64,000 nt of DNA from Schistocerca nitens (GCF_023898315.1 NC_064615.1:909142742-909206741); one strand, 5' to 3'; shown: positions 46,760 through 59,739, numbered from the stretch's first letter. The notes: generated by a model not told the origin, from the sequence alone. Numbers and translations: made by a program.

Positions 46760-47670
46760 CATTTGGTATGTGTGGTTATGACTTTTTAGGTGAGGAAACT
46801 GTGGACAGAATGTTCATATGACTGGGTGCGTAGCCTGTAGAGAACTTGTACACGAGGGGCCGTAGTGGAATCGACGGAGAAAAGGGATAAAGATGGATTG
46901 TGGGCAGTAAGTGCTGTGTCCAGCTAACTGGCTGTGTGAATGATTCTGGGAAGCAGCGCTTGGGGCCATGGTACTCCACCCTTCCCACTTAGGGTCGGAG
47001 CAGGAGGGCGCCGATTGGCACAACATTTTGTCGGGGCCAGGTGAAGACCGTAACGAAGGTGGCCAACTGGCGGAAAGTGGGTGGAGGAAGCCCTTTAAGA
47101 GAGACTGTTGTAACCTGAGCTTATGTGAAGAGGCCGGGCAGGCCACAAGACTCCGAGCATTCTCATGTTACGAGCTGGAACGATACAGACAGAGTGGCTG
47201 GTGCACGTGCTTACTGGAGGCAAGGCTGTAACTCACCTGATGGCAGGAAGTCGTAAGGTTCTTTTAGCAAGCGGCAAAAACATATGTTCCACAGGCACGA
47301 CTGTCCGGGAAGATTAACAGCGTTCTTTCAGAAACTGGAAATGGTCGGCCTGGAAAGATTAGATCTCTTCGTAAATGAGGGACTGTGGTCCCATCTAGGT
47401 AGATGTAGACGTTTCCCGCTGAAACATGGCCATGTCTACCGTGAGAATGACGCCTCCATATTCTAAAATCTTCTTTTTTCAGACAAGAGAGATTGTGAGT
47501 CGCTGACTGGCTCCTCTAAGGAAATGCAAAGCAGATATTTTCTTTTCCGTCTTCGTCTTCTGGTCCTCCCCTGGTGGACAATTTCAGGTCTTTCTATAGT
47601 GGGTGAGACTTCTGGTGGACTAAGAGCCAGTGACAGCTTCCAATTGTACCTCGGACTTATCGTGTATCAC
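46760..47670. other. unassigned, relatively G+C-rich DNA
   Basis: Overlapping frames of 60-110 codons occur on both strands near 46776-47231 because of base composition. No recognisable domain was seen. Confidence 0.3.
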
Positions 47671-47680
47671 GAGGGTGAAC

Positions 47681-48252
47681 TTATTTATTTATTCATTTAT
47701 TTATTTATTGTTCCGTGGGACCACATTTAGGAGAAGTCTCCATGGTCATGGAACGAGTCAATACATGAAATTATAACACGATTGTAGAAACAGATAAAAT
47801 GAAATATAAGAAACATATTCAGGCGACAAGTCGTTAGTTTAAATAAAGAAAATCAAGAATGTATCACTGGAATTTGCTTAATTTTTTAGCTCTTCCAGGA
47901 GCTCCTCGACAGAATAGAAGGAGTGAGCCATGAGGAAACTCTTCAGTTTAGACTTAAAAGTGTTTGGGCTACTGCTAAGATTTTTGAGTTCTTGTGGTAG
48001 CTTATTGAAAATGGATGCAGCAGAATACTGCACTCCTTTCTGCACAAGAGTCAAGGAAGTGCATTCCTGACTCAGTCTTCTGATGTTTGACAATTCCAGC
48101 ATGCACCGTCGTGTCTGAGAGTCAAATCGGTTTGGCCAGACCAGCAAATGTCTGCACATTAAACTGAATCTACCGTGGTTTCGTGGCTCTGATAGGGAAG
48201 TTTCCCGCTTTCTAATAATCAGACCGAGCGAGGTGGCGCAGTGGTTAGACAC
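47681..48252 (-). mobile_element. CR1/Jockey-type LINE 3' end with (AAAT)n tail
   Basis: A 124-codon minus-strand frame encodes the C-terminus: RKRETSLSEPRNHGRFSLMC, VQKGVQYSAASIFNKLPQEL and FKSKLKSFLMAHSFYSVEEL, then a stop at 47878. It is a relative of the LINE tail at 39606-39830 (FKSKLKQFLNDNSLYS). The 3' untranslated region contains gttccgtgggaccacattt and ends in an (AAAT)n tail (47681-47710 on the plus strand reads as TTTA units). A SINE has inserted at its upstream side. Confidence 0.75.
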
Positions 48253-48466
48253 TGGACTCGCATTCGGGAGGACGACGGTTCAATCCCGCGTCCGGCCATC
48301 CTGATTTAGGTTTTCCGTGATTTCCCTAAATCGCTCCAGGCAAATGCCGGGATGGTTCCTTTGAAAGGGCACGGCCGACTTCCTTCCCTAATCCGATGAG
48401 ACCAATGACCACACTGTCTGGTCTCCTTCCACAAAACAACCACCCCCCCCCCCCTTAGTATCACCA
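48224..48466 (+). mobile_element. tRNA-derived SINE, third type, with 13-bp target duplication
   Basis: Head ccgagcgaggtggcgcagtg with A box and a B box (ggttcaatcccgc), then a body with gattttccctaaatcgctcc-like sequence and atgccgggatggttcctttg, ending in a poly-C run (about 12 C). Flanked by tctaataatcaga at 48211-48223 and 48467-48479. The body and tail are unrelated to the other SINEs in this window. Confidence 0.9.
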
Positions 48467-48479
48467 TCTAATAATCAGA

Positions 48480-50535
48480 GCGCCAGTCCGCGTAGCTTGC
48501 AAATTTTCGTGGATGCGTTAGAACATTTTTACAGCTGCCTAGCGCGCCGCTCCTCGCCCACGGCGTGCCGTTTATTGTTGCCGCCTGAATTAAGGTGAAA
48601 ACGTAAAACATTGCTGCACCGGCGTAGGGTTGTTAATTGATATTCACGGCTTCCTGTTCTCCGATGAACCATAGTTTATGGTGTACTTGGTCGTAATCGA
48701 TTCCATGTGAATAGAACTATGCCTCAAAGTGTGTACATCTGAACAAAGTTAGATTGCGTTGTAAAAGGCAATAATTCAGGGTAGAATTTGTGTAGCTTAC
48801 ACCCCAACAAATGCTTTGCCAATCAAGCACCATCCGTTTTCTGATTTGTGATCGTAATTTTTTCGTAAGGTTTATCAGCTCGTTGTAGTTATAATAGGAT
48901 GAATAAAAACTTGTCATTATCTTTGTAAACCTAAATACGCCACTATTTTCATTCATATTCCCTCATCTATTCACCGTTTTTATTATTTTTTGTGGTTACG
49001 CATGGACATACCAGAAATTCAAGGTTCAATGTTATTAAATTAGTTAACTGGATTATTAATTTGAGTTCTGAAAGAGAACGCAGATATAGGCAACAGAAGT
49101 GCCATAAGTAAATTCACTAATGTCATAAATAAAAGAAATTAAGGTTGTAGCTCATAGTTTGAAGGTTATTGAAGAGATAAAACTTCATAATTTAAAGAAA
49201 ACATATAGTATTACTCGGAGATATATTTATGATTAAAGCAAAAGACGGCTTCGATCCTGAATTTCATTCAGTTTTTCATAAATCTGCTATTGCTAATGTA
49301 CCTAATATATGTGCAGTCAGTTTTATCCGTGTTGGATACTTTTGGAGACTCAATGCGGTTTCCTAAGCGAATTATTTTGCACAAATGTGATTTTTGCTGT
49401 TGCACATATGTTGGTTTTTATTCCACTGTCAGTATCCTCGACTTAAGTTTTGTAACGTGCTATTCTCTGAGTATTAACGTTCGCTCAACAACCCCGAAAG
49501 GACACATAGTTTTCCTTCTACTTGTTCCCATTTACTATAGTCAGACTTTTTCCTTGTTACATACTCCTTATCCTAACGTTTAAGTTCGACGATGATTTTG
49601 AACAGAGTAATCATACTATTTGGCACTGACGTATGTGTAATGTTAAGGTAGATTACTTTCTCTAACAAGTCACTGTGAAAGAAGAAATTATACCTGGACT
49701 AGTGCTTCTGTTAAAAAATATTCTAGAACACTGCCGCAGTTACTTTGGTAGCCCATTCTGTTCGTTTTAAATTATTCAGAAAGAAAAGTTTTATAGGGAC
49801 GTGATACATAGGTTCGCACCATCTGTACAGGTGCAGACTGAGCCTCGTCAGAACAGATAAAGTGCGGACATCTTTCACTGATCCGTAAATAATAAAACTT
49901 TCCATATTCGGAGTACAAATGGGCGTGCCCAGGCTCGTTTGCTAACTGCCAGGAAGTCATGGCGGGGCTGTGAGACTAGAGTTTTAATCACTGCGTAACT
50001 ACAATCTACAAAGGAGATTGGAAGGAAATACGTCCAGGGCATCTGGGAGCGGGTACCAGAGAGGGGTTGTGACTTAGAGTCGATGGTCTCCAGCTGCCAC
50101 AGTGATCCACGTTCCAATATTTCAAGAAAATATTTTAAGGAAAAAATTCAAAATCGGTATGATGCTGGTTGGACAGCCCATACACCTCTTAAGTGAAGTA
50201 AGTACTAACGTGACTATAAATAGAGATATACTTATCATTTTTCAAAGGGAAATTAGTATATTCATGACAACACTTTCAAACTTCTGATTCCTGAAGAAGA
50301 TATTCCCAGACAAAAGTTTTATTTCGTGCTGGAGATAGTACATTAGTATTACCTCTAGATTTCGATCTTATTTAATCCGGGGGACAGAACAACAGTGGTC
50401 CTAGCCTCTGTTTCCCGCACCAAAACTAAGTGTGGTACGTCTTCTCGACGTTATGGTAAAACCAGCCACCACCCTTGAATAGTTTCGGATAGTTTCAGGA
50501 GTCGCTTTAATAGGTCCTTGTTATACACAATCTCT
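48480..50535. other. unassigned DNA
   Basis: Nothing recognised; open frames below 100 codons and without motif. Confidence 0.35.
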
Positions 50536-50572
50536 TCAGGATTTTCATTTATTTATTTATTTATTTGAGTTA

Positions 50573-52060
50573 TCAGTCTTCTAACTGGTCTGATGCTGAT
50601 GCGGCCCGCCACGAATTCCTCTCCTGCGCTAATCTCTTCATCTCAGAGTAGTTCTTGCAACGTATCTCTATAATTATTTGGTGGATGTATTCCAATTTCT
50701 GTTTCCATCTACAGTGTGTGCCATCTACAGCTCCCTCTACTACCATGGAAATGATTCTCTGATGTATTAAAAGATGTCCTATCATTCTTCCCCTTCTCCT
50801 TGTCAGTGTTTTCCACATATTCCTTTCCTGTTTTATTATGCGCAGAACCTACTCATTCCTTACCTTTTCATTCCACCTAATTTACAACATTCGTCTGTTG
50901 CACCACATCTGAAATGCTTCGATCCTCTTCCGTTCCTGTTTTCCCATAGCGCATGTTTCGCTACCATACAATTCTCTTCGCCACACGTACGTTCTCAGAA
51001 ATTTCTTCCTCATATTAAGACCCATGTTTGATACTAGTACTCTTCTCTTAACCAGAGATGCCCCTTTTGCCAGTGCTTGTCTGCTTTTCATATTCTCCTT
51101 GCTCTGTCCGTCATAGGTTATTTTGCTGCCTAGGTAATAGAATTCCTTAACTTAGTCTACTTCGTGACCATAAACCCTGATGTTAAGTTTCTCGCTGTTC
51201 TCATTTCTGCTTTTTTCATTACTTCCGTCTTTCTCCGATTTACTCTTAATTCACATTTTGTACTCGTTAGACTGTTCATTCTATTCATTAGGTCATGTAA
51301 TTCTTCTTCACTTTCACTGAGGATAGCAGTGTCAACAGCGAATTGTATCGTTGATATCCTTTCACCTTGAATTTGAATTCCACTCTTGAACCTTTCTTTG
51401 ATTTCCACCATTGCTTCTTCGATGTACAGATTGAACATTAGGGATGAAAGACTACATTCCTGTCTTACAACCTTTTTAATCCGAGCACTTCGTTCTTCGT
51501 CGTCACTCTTATTATTCTCTCTTGGCTCTTGTACATATTATATGTTACTCGTCTCTCCCTACAGCCTAACCCCATTTTGCTTAGAATTTCGAACATCTTG
51601 CACCATTTTACATTGTCGATAGATTTTCCCAGGTCGACAAATCCTATGAATGTGTCTTGATTTTTCTTTAGTCTTGCTTCCATCATCAACCGCAATGTCT
51701 GAATTGCTTCTCTGGTGCCTTTACCTTTCTTAAATCCAAACTGATTGCCATCTAACATATGCTCAATTTTCTTTTCCATTCTTCTGCATGTTATTCTTGT
51801 AATTAAGTTTGATGCCTGACCTGTTAAGCTGACTGTGCGATAATTCTATATCTTCTGCGTTATTTGATCTTAAGTCCTCCAAATCTCTCTTAAACTATGA
51901 TTCTAATACTGGATCCCCTGTCTTTTCTAAATCGACTACTGTTTCTTCTTCTATGACATCAGACAAATCTTCCATCTCATAGAGGTCTTCAATGTAGGAT
52001 TTACAGCTATTCATTCTCTCCTCTGCATTTATATAGTGGAATTCCCGTTGCTCTAATTTT
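50573..52060 (-). pseudogene. RTE reverse transcriptase relic
   Basis: Minus-strand fragments in order are HMLDGNQFGFKKGKGTREAI, DTFIGFVDLGKSIDN, MFNLYIEEAMVEIKERF, the active site IQFAVDTAILSE, then MKSRQALAKGASLVKRR, VWRRELYGSETCAM and MWKTLTRRRGRMIGHLLIHQ with a C-terminal QERNSWRAASASDQLED. The active site is FAVD in place of FADD, so one catalytic aspartate has become valine. At least four frame changes separate the fragments. The enzyme is dead. Confidence 0.8.
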
Positions 52061-52393
52061 AGACACTTGCTTTTAATTTCACCGAACGTTGTTTTGATTT
52101 ACTTGTATGCTGAGTCAGTGCTTTCGACGATCGTTTCTTTTTCGATTTCTTTACATTTTTTTTTATGCAACCATTTCGTCTTAGCTTCCCTGCACTTTCT
52201 GTTTCTTTCATTCCTCGGCGACGTGTATTTCTGTGTTCCTGAATGTCCCTGAACATTTTTGTAGTTCCTTCTTTCATCCACCAATTGAAGTGTTTCTTTT
52301 GTTACCCTTGGTTCCTTCCCAGTTACCTTCTTTGTACCTATGTTTTTGTTTCCAACTTCTGTGATTGCCCTTTCTAGAGAACTCCATTCCTCT

Positions 52394-53240
52394 TCACTGT
52401 ACTGCTTCTGATCTATTCCTTAGTGCTGTACCTGTAGCATCAGAGAACTTCAAGTGGAACCCGTCATTCCTTAGTACTTCCATATCGCACGTCTTTGCAT
52501 ATTGATTCTTCCTGACTGATCTCTTTAGCTTCAGCCTACTCTTCATCACAACTACATTGTGATCTGAGTCTATATCTGCTCCTGGATACGCCTTGCAATC
52601 CAGTATCTGATTTCGGAATCTGTCTGACCATGATGCAATCCAACTGAAATCTTTCCAAGTATACCTCATGCCCTTAAACTGAGTATTCGCTATTATTAGC
52701 TGACATTTATTACAGAATTCAATTAGTCTATTTCCTCTCTCTTTCCTTGTCCCAAGCCCATCTTCTCCTGCAACATTTTTTCTGCTCCTTTCCAGTCCCC
52801 TATAACTATTAGATTTTCATCTCCCTTTGCGTACTGTAAAACCCTTTCACTATCCTCATACACTTTCTCTATTTCTTCATCTTCAACTTGCGACGTCAGC
52901 ATGTATACCTGAACTATCGTTGTCGCTGTTGATTTGCTGCCGATTCTGATAAGAACAAACCTACCAACTAACTGTTCACTGCAACGCACTCTCTGTCCTA
53001 CCTTCCTATTTATAACGAGTCCTACTCCAGTTATACCATTTTCTGCTGCTACTGATATTAGCCCACACTCATCTGACCAGAAATCTTGTCTTCTTTCATT
53101 TCGCATCACTGACCCCTACTATACCTAGAACGAGCATCTGAATTTTCATTTTCAGATTTTCTAGCTTCTCTACCAAATTCAAAGTTCTGATATTCCACGC
53201 CCCAACTCGTAGAATGTTATCCTCTGGTAGTTTATTATGT
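52394..53240 (-). pseudogene. RTE endonuclease relic
   Basis: On the minus strand: the start region near 53220 (ILRVGAWNIRTLN-like), NERRQDFWSDECGLISVAAE, VGLVINRKVGQRV, TTIVQVYMLTSQVEDEEIEK, ENLIVIGDWKGAEKM (the GDWN motif changed to GDWK), then IASWSDRFRNQILDCKA and GADIDSDHNVVVMKSRLKLK. The final D-H pair survives, but the catalytic asparagine in GDWN is lost and the N-terminal metal-binding part is shifted out of frame. Confidence 0.75.
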
Positions 53241-53659
53241 CTTTTTCTCATGGTCAGCTACCCCTTGGCTCTACTCCTTCAGATCCGAATGGGGACTACT
53301 ACGGAATATTTTGCCAATGGACAGATATTCATGACACTTTAGCAGTTACAGGCCACATGTCCTTTGTCTTTAATGCGGTGGTTTCCATTGCCTTATGCAT
53401 TTTATTTCCGTTGATTATTTCTGATATTTCCGCATTTAGGGGCAGTTTCCCACCCCAGGGTCAAGAGAGTCCCCTGAGCCTCTGTCTGCTTCTCCGGCCT
53501 CTATGACAAGGCCGTTGGCAGAAACAGTGTGAATTCTTTTGCCAGAAGCCTTCAGCCGACAATGCTGACTATTAATTAGAATTTAAGCAGTGGAGGTTTT
53601 CGAGCCCGGGACAGAGAACGTGATTCCTAATAAAAGCCACTACCCCAAGGCCATGTTGC

Positions 53660-55350
53660 ATTTTCAGGAACTATTGACACGAATAGTTTGTGTTTCTTGA
53701 CCTCTAGTGATTCAATTTGGAAAATTAAATGTGCTGTAGTTTCATCACGTAGTCGGCATTCAGAGCTTCGATAGAATGGTATTCAGATGTTTCCTAGGGT
53801 TGCCATGACAGGTTTATAATGTCTCTTTTCGTAGTCTCACAAGGGATTATTGGCATTCTGCAGCGAACTGATCTTGCTTCAGGGGTTGATAGAGATTTCC
53901 GAGCTATTACCTCTTAACCGCGGTAGCTGCCAATTATCCTAACGAGAAGCAGTATCATCGGTAGTCATACGTATTTCTGCTCTTGTTACGAAGGTATTGG
54001 ATGTTTATTGTTAGATTACAAGTATCAAGAAAAATTATCTGTCGCTTATGTTTAATCAAACGATGTCTAAGAGACTCTTCGAATGACTGCGTATAAAGCC
54101 TCTGATGAATAATTTTCACTAAGCAACATTGAGACGTCGAGAAATTCGAAGGATAAATACGTATTCTTGGAAAATTCGTTTAAATCACACTATTTTCTGT
54201 CATATACAAGGCCTCTGAAGACGCAACTGGCGAATCAGGAGCTTTCAGAAACAGCGTAACAGCCAAGGATCGCAGCTGCCCCAACTACATGGCAGAAACA
54301 TTATCGGCAAGATTCCTGGCTTGGTCTTCTGAAGTGGCCTAAATGTGAGTGGATGCTTTTGCTTATGCATGAGTCCGTGCAGGTTCCAGACAAGAGCTGA
54401 ACTACAAAGTTTTATGGAGCAGTTAGTCCCTGTGTAGATTGAGGCTAAGCACCTACTATATTCATGTCCTGCCGATAAGCACTAATGCAACGAAGCTGCC
54501 ACCAAAAAGTAGCCGATGAGGTGTTCAGCGCCACGGTGCGCTAACTTTAACTCTCAGGATCTCGTCACCTGGCTCAGTGCAAGCAAAGTCTTCGTTCAGA
54601 ATACTGTTTTCCTTTTTTTAAGGAAAAGGCCATTTACGCCTTAGATTTATGGGATGAGTAAATAATAATTATGTAAATAATTTTTTAATATAACACGTTT
54701 TCAAAACGGAATAAAAAGTATGAAGTAATTTCTCCTAACCCCATACAGATACCTAACCGCATATTGGTAGCCCTGAAAATTTGTGCTTGTATATTTTTTA
54801 ATAGCCGTGAAAATGCTTGTAGAATTTACAACTAAATACTCGGGGCACATGCAGTAGAGAATAGTAGGGATGTGAACTATTCACGCATCAGCTACGTACT
54901 GCATGCACCCCACGTTTCTCGTTTTAAATTCCTCGAGTATTTCCAAGGATATTCAAAGTTTATAATAAGCACAAATATTCACGACTATTAGTATGGGGTT
55001 AGAAACCTGTATGGAAAGTTTTTAGTCCGTTCCAAAAACGTTTAATATTAAAAAGTTTTATTTAAATAATTTCCTCTGCTTTTTTTAGAGACATATGGTA
55101 AATTTCAGGATAATTTCTGTTTCTCTTCAATGAAGTGAACTGATACCATGCTTGCTCCTACGATTATCTGACGAAAAGACCTGGAAGGTAAAAACTCGAG
55201 AGAATGGACGTTACAGGGGGGCTTATCAGCAACAGTTCTTACCATGGAAAGTTTTGAAGTGGAAAATAGGGAAATAGCAGTGGTACACAAATTACCGTCC
55301 GCCCCACACCAGACACGAAAGAGGATTAATACCCCGTTGTCATCCACGTC
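53660..55350. other. unassigned A+T-rich DNA
   Basis: No gene or element recognised in about 1.7 kb. Confidence 0.35.
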
Positions 55351-55585
55351 TGAGCTACACAACGTGATCAAAGGTATCCGTACACCTCGCTGAAAATGAC
55401 TGACAAGTTCATGGCGCCCTCCATCGGCAATGCAGTAATTCAGCACAGTGTTGGCCCACCCTTTACCTTGATAACAGCTTCCACTCTATCAGGCATAGGT
55501 TCAATCAGTTGTTGGAAGGTTACTTGGGAAATGGCACCCCATTCTTCACGGAGTGCTGCACTGAGGAGAGGTATCGATGTCGGTC

Positions 55586-55764
55586 GGTGAGGCGCCTTGT
55601 CACGGTACGCGCTGCTCCCCCCCGTCGGAGGTTCGAGTCCTACCTCCGGCACGGGTGTGTGCGTTGTCCTTACTGTAAGTTAGTTTAAGTTAGATTAAAT
55701 GCTGTGTAAGCTTAGGGACCGATAAACTCAGCAGTTTGGTCCCATAAGACTTTCACAAATTTCA
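55586..55764 (+). mobile_element. tRNA-derived SINE, second tail type
   Basis: Head with gtcacggtacgcgctgctcc and B box aggttcgagtcctacc, tail gtccttactgtaagttagtt, end cccataagactttcacaaat. Same family as 22175-22372. It abuts the next SINE directly, so its own target duplication cannot be separated. Confidence 0.8.
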
Positions 55765-55964
55765 AAAATGGTTCAAATGGCTCTGAGCACAATGGGACTT
55801 AACATCTGAGGTCATCAGTCGCCTAGAACTCAGAACTAATTAAACCTAACTAACCTAAGGACATCACACACATCCATCCCCGAGGCAGGATTCGAATCTG
55901 CGACCGTAGCGGTCGCTCGGTTCCGGACTGTAGCGCCTAGAACCGCACGGCTACTAAGGCCGGC
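55765..55964 (-). mobile_element. tRNA-derived SINE, common type
   Basis: Minus-strand copy ending ccatttgaaccattttt next to the preceding SINE, tail cttaggttagttagg, B box gattcgaatcctgcc, head gccggccttagtagccgtgc. The two SINEs meet tail to tail inside the Tc1 transposase gene. Their insertion order is unclear. Confidence 0.85.
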
Positions 55965-56964
55965 TTGGCGTTCCAAAACTTCCCAAAGGTGCTCTATGGG
56001 GTTCAGGTCAGGATTCTGTGCACACCAGTCCATTAGAAAGATGTTATTTTCGTGTAACCAGTCCGCCACAGACAGTGCTTTATGAACAGGTGCTAGATTG
56101 TGTTGTAAGATGCAATCGTCATCACCGAATTGTTCTTCAACAGTGGGAAGCAAGAAGGTGATTAAAACATCAATGTAGGCCTGTGCTGTGGTAGTGCCAC
56201 ACAAAACAACAAGGGGTGCAAGCCCCCTCCATGAAAAACTACACCACACCATAACACCGCGGCCTCCGAATTTTACTGTTGGCACTATACACGCTGGCAT
56301 ATGAAGTTCACCGCGCATTCGCCATATCCATACCCTGCATCGGATCGCCACGTCGTCTACCTTGATTCGTCACTCCACACAACGTTTTTCCACTGTTCAA
56401 TCGTCCAATATTTACGCTCCTTACACCAAGCGAGGCGTCGTGTGGCATTTATCGGCGTAATATGTAGCCTATGAGCAACCGTTTGACCATGAAATCCAAG
56501 TATCCTCACCTGCTGCCTAACTGTCATAGTACTTTCAGTGGATCCTGTTTCAGTTTGGAATACCTGTGTGATGGTCTTGATAGATGTCTGCATGTTACAC
56601 ATCACGACGCTCTTCAACTGTTGGCGGTCTCTGTCAGTCAACAGACGACGTCGGCCTGTACGCTTTTGTGCTGTACGTGTCTATCCACGCTTCCACTTCA
56701 TTATCACATCGGAATCAGTGGACCTAGGGATGTTTCGGAGCGTGGAAACTTCGCGTACAGACAGACGTACGACACAAGTGACACTCAATCACCTGACCAC
56801 GTTCGAACTCATCGGATCGCTCCATTCTGATCTCTCACGATATCTAATGACTGCTGAGGTCGCTGATAAGGAGTACTTGGCGATAGGTTGCAGAAAAATG
56901 CACCTAATATAAAAAAAACTTATGTTTTCGGGGGCGTCCGGATGCTTATGATCACATAGTGTAT

Positions 56965-57420
56965 GTTGTAAGTTTCATATCTCCAGCTCATCGGGGAGTT
57001 AGTTTAAATTGCATTATTTGCACCGGAAAAACAGGCAATAAAGCGACCTATTGAAATTACAATTGATGTAATAGATACTGTGCGAGTAAATCCTGGTCCA
57101 ATGTAAGAGAGGGCCTAAGCAGATCAGGTTAAATAATTAAATAAATAAAGTAATAAACAATCTTTAAAAATATGCAGTGATGCATTACAAGATAATTCTT
57201 GATAAGATTCTAACGTAATGGAGTTACCTAAGAAGGAAAATGTTGATGAGTAATAATTTAATTACATGGAAACACGTAACTTCTGTTGTATGCAAACGAA
57301 TGTATCATCGCTTAAGTGGGAAAGCGTAAACTTATTTGTTAAGTTAGGTGTGTGCATTTGGAAAATGTATGATATTTTAACTTCCGATGAGACTGAATAG
57401 AGTGAGTTAGATACGAATAA
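56965..57420. other. unassigned DNA
   Basis: Nothing recognised. Confidence 0.3.
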
Positions 57421-57434
57421 AAGCATCACCTCTG

Positions 57435-57634
57435 ATCAACAAATGTTCAAATGTGTGTGAAATCTTATGGGACTTAACTGCTAAGGTCATCAGTCCCTAA
57501 TCTTACACACTAGTTAACCTAAAGTATCCTAAACATACACACCCATGCCCGAGGGAGGTCTCGAACCCCCGCCGGGACCAGCCTCACAGTCCATGACTGC
57601 AGCGCCTCAGACCGCTCGGCTAATCCCACGCGGC
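57435..57634 (-). mobile_element. tRNA-derived SINE variant with 11-bp target duplication
   Basis: Minus-strand head gccgcgtgggattagccgag, B box gggttcgagacc, body tgtgtatgtttaggatactt, end cccataagatttcacacac. Flanked by catcacctctg (57424-57434 and 57635-57645). The head and tail resemble the other SINEs, but the middle tail is a different version. Confidence 0.88.
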
Positions 57635-57714
57635 CATCACCTCTGGAATGACTTGGTAGATTAATAATTCGGCAGATGACTAATTTCGTTGATTACTATT
57701 TCGGCAAAGGGTTT

Positions 57715-58735
57715 GACACTGTAGAATGTTAAGGAAGGTACGAGCATATGGAATAGTTTCCCAGATACGTGAGTGGTTCGAAGAATTCTTAAGTAATAGA
57801 CCCAGCACTTTGTCCAAAACGGCGAGTGTTCATCTGAGCAAGAATATCGTCAGGAGCGCCACAAGGAAGTGTGATAGCACCGCTGTTGTTCTCTGTGTAC
57901 ATAAACGATCTGACGGACAAAGTGAGAAGCTGTCTGCAGCTGTTTGGCGATGACGCTGAGGTGTACAGAAAGGTATCGCCGTTGAGTGACAGTAGGAGGA
58001 TATAAGATGTGATAAATTGCGGTTTGCTCTAACTGTAGAAAAATATAATCAGGCAGTCAAGTAGGCGAAACAATTCCGTCATGTTCGAATTCAGTATTAA
58101 TAGTGTACTACTTGACACAGTCAAGTCGGTGGAATATCTGTGGATAACGATGCGAAGTGATATGAAATGCAACGAGCACGTAAGGTCTGCAGCAGGGAAA
58201 GCAAATGGTCGACTGCAGTTTACTGGGAGAACTTTACGAAAGTGTGGTTCTTCCGTAAAAGAGACAGCGTGTTAATACAAGTGTGAACCATTACTGAGTA
58301 CTGCTCGAGTGTTTTATATCCCCAACAGGTCGCATGAAAGCAGGACATCAAATCAATGAGGTGACTCCTAGTTTTGTTACCAATAGATTCCATCAACATG
58401 CGAGTATTACGAAGATGTTTTGTGATTGGAAGTGGGAATCCTTGGAGCGAAGACGACTTTCTTTTCTTGGAAAATTATTGAGAAAATTTTAAGAACTGGA
58501 GTTTCAGTCTTACTGAGGAACAATTCTGCCCCCGCCAACATACATTTCGCTTTAAGACCCCGAAGATAACAGAATTTAGGAATCATATGTTAGCATATGG
58601 GCAGTCGTTTTTCCCTCGTTCTGTTAGCGAGTGAGACTGGGTAGGAAGTGACTAGTAGTGGTACAAGTACCCTCCGTCACTCACCATACGAAGGCTTGTG
58701 GGGTATGTATGTAGCTGTAGATTACCGTAGCCGAT
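57715..58735 (+). mobile_element. Jockey-type LINE, 3' half
   Basis: The plus strand starts within the reverse transcriptase: MLRKVRAYGIVSQIREWFEE then FLSNRP. After frame changes come RSATRKC-type remnants of VRSGAPQGSV, VYINDLTDKVRSCLQLFGDD (normally FADD) and VEYLWITMRSDMKCNEHVRS then AAGKANGRLQFTGRTLRKCG. The 3' untranslated end contains gtactgctcgag and closes with tatgtatgtagctgtaga, the typical tail. It is truncated at the 5' end and inactive. Confidence 0.7.
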
Positions 58736-59739
58736 AAATATCGAAGGATTTCTCACAAAATCCAAAGAAATTCAGGTCTTTCGTAAAGGCCGTTACTTGT
58801 ATCATAGTTAGTGTCCAGACACTCACGAATGACGTACGAACTGTAATTCAGGATATCAAAAGAGAAACGTTGAACCTGGTTTTAAAATTTTCCATTAAAA
58901 CTCCCTCAATATGATTATCACATGATTACAATCCTGTGTCTTAGAGATATTAGCGTCGGTGGTGTTAAGAAACTGCGGAAGTCACTAAAATGGAACAAAG
59001 CTCCAGGCCCCGATGGAATCCCTATCGGATTCTGCACCGAATTTGTGGCTGTTTTATCCCTCTTTTAAATGTAGATCCCTGGAGAGAGAGAAAAAAAACA
59101 GTAGTTTGGAGAAAGCACGGATCGCTCCTATCACATGAAGGATAGTAGAAGTGATCTACAAAAGTGTCATCCAATATCCTTGACACTGATTTATTGTAGA
59201 ATCGTAGAAAACATTATTAGCTAAAGCTTAATGACCTCCATGCCAACTAACACGGATTCCGAAAACACAAATCATGTGAAGACCAGAGATGCGGTATTTC
59301 TCGACTTCCGAAATTCATTTGACATAGTACCATATCTACACTTAGTAACGGATGTATGACCGTATTCGGTATCAAAGAAAACTTGAGTGAATTGGGGATT
59401 TTTTGCTATGGAGGACGCAGCATATTATCTGGGATGGAGATATATCAATGGATGTAGAAGTAACTCTTCGGGAGTGCTCCAGGAGAACTGTTATAACTCT
59501 TTCTGTTCATGTTGTATATTAATGCCTTCGCTCATAATATTAACAGGAACCCCAAATTTTTTTGCAGGTGATACAGTTATCTATAATGGAGGACGGTCTG
59601 CCGGCCGGAGTGGCCGAGTGGTTCTAGGCGCTTCAGTCTGGAACTGCGCTACCGCTACGGTCGCAGGTTCGAGTCCTGCCTCGGGCATGGATGTGTGTGA
59701 TGTCCTTAGGTTAGTTAGGTTTAAGTAGATTAAAACTGT

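Larger units (their letters stand above)
50541..53655 (-). mobile_element. near-complete RTE-type LINE, second subfamily
   Basis: On the minus strand the element runs from a 5' region starting near 53655 (cttggggtagtggc), through endonuclease and reverse transcriptase remains, to a 3' end with an (AAAT)n run at about 50543-50564. The 3.1-kb length is full size. It is related to but distinct from the LINE at 32004-36716, and the fragment at 63840-64000 belongs to this subfamily. Many stops and frameshifts show greater age. A clear target duplication was not found. Confidence 0.8.
55440..56825 (-). pseudogene. Tc1-type transposase relic, split by SINEs
   Basis: The minus-strand start MERSDEFERGQVIECHLCRT is followed by REVSTLRNIPRSTDSDVIMK, then LTDRDRQQLKSVV (helix-turn-helix region), WSDESR (first D), VKFGGRGVMVWCSFSWRGLA, LQHNLAPVHKALSVADWLHE and NPDLNPIEHLWEVLERQ. 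After the SINEs the C-terminus continues LREEWGAISQVTFQQLIEPM then DRVEAVIKVKGGPT. The second catalytic aspartate (normally QHD) is N here. With that position counted, 34 residues separate it from the E, the classical DD34E spacing. A frameshift occurs after WSDESR near 56357. The enzyme is inactive. Confidence 0.85.
55358..56961 (-). mobile_element. Tc1-type transposon carrying two SINEs
   Basis: The left end cacaacgtgatcaaaggtat and the right end in reverse (cactatgtgatcataagcat) are clear inverted repeats, with TA on both sides (55356-55357 and 56962-56963). Two SINEs occupy about 55586-55964, inside the transposase gene; without them the element would be about 1.2 kb. It is related to the decayed family at 6110-7137 by its ends but is a separate lineage. 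Confidence 0.88.

Noticed and set aside
46776..47231. Overlapping 70-110-codon frames on both strands
   Set aside because: Open frames on both strands at once with no motif are expected from composition.
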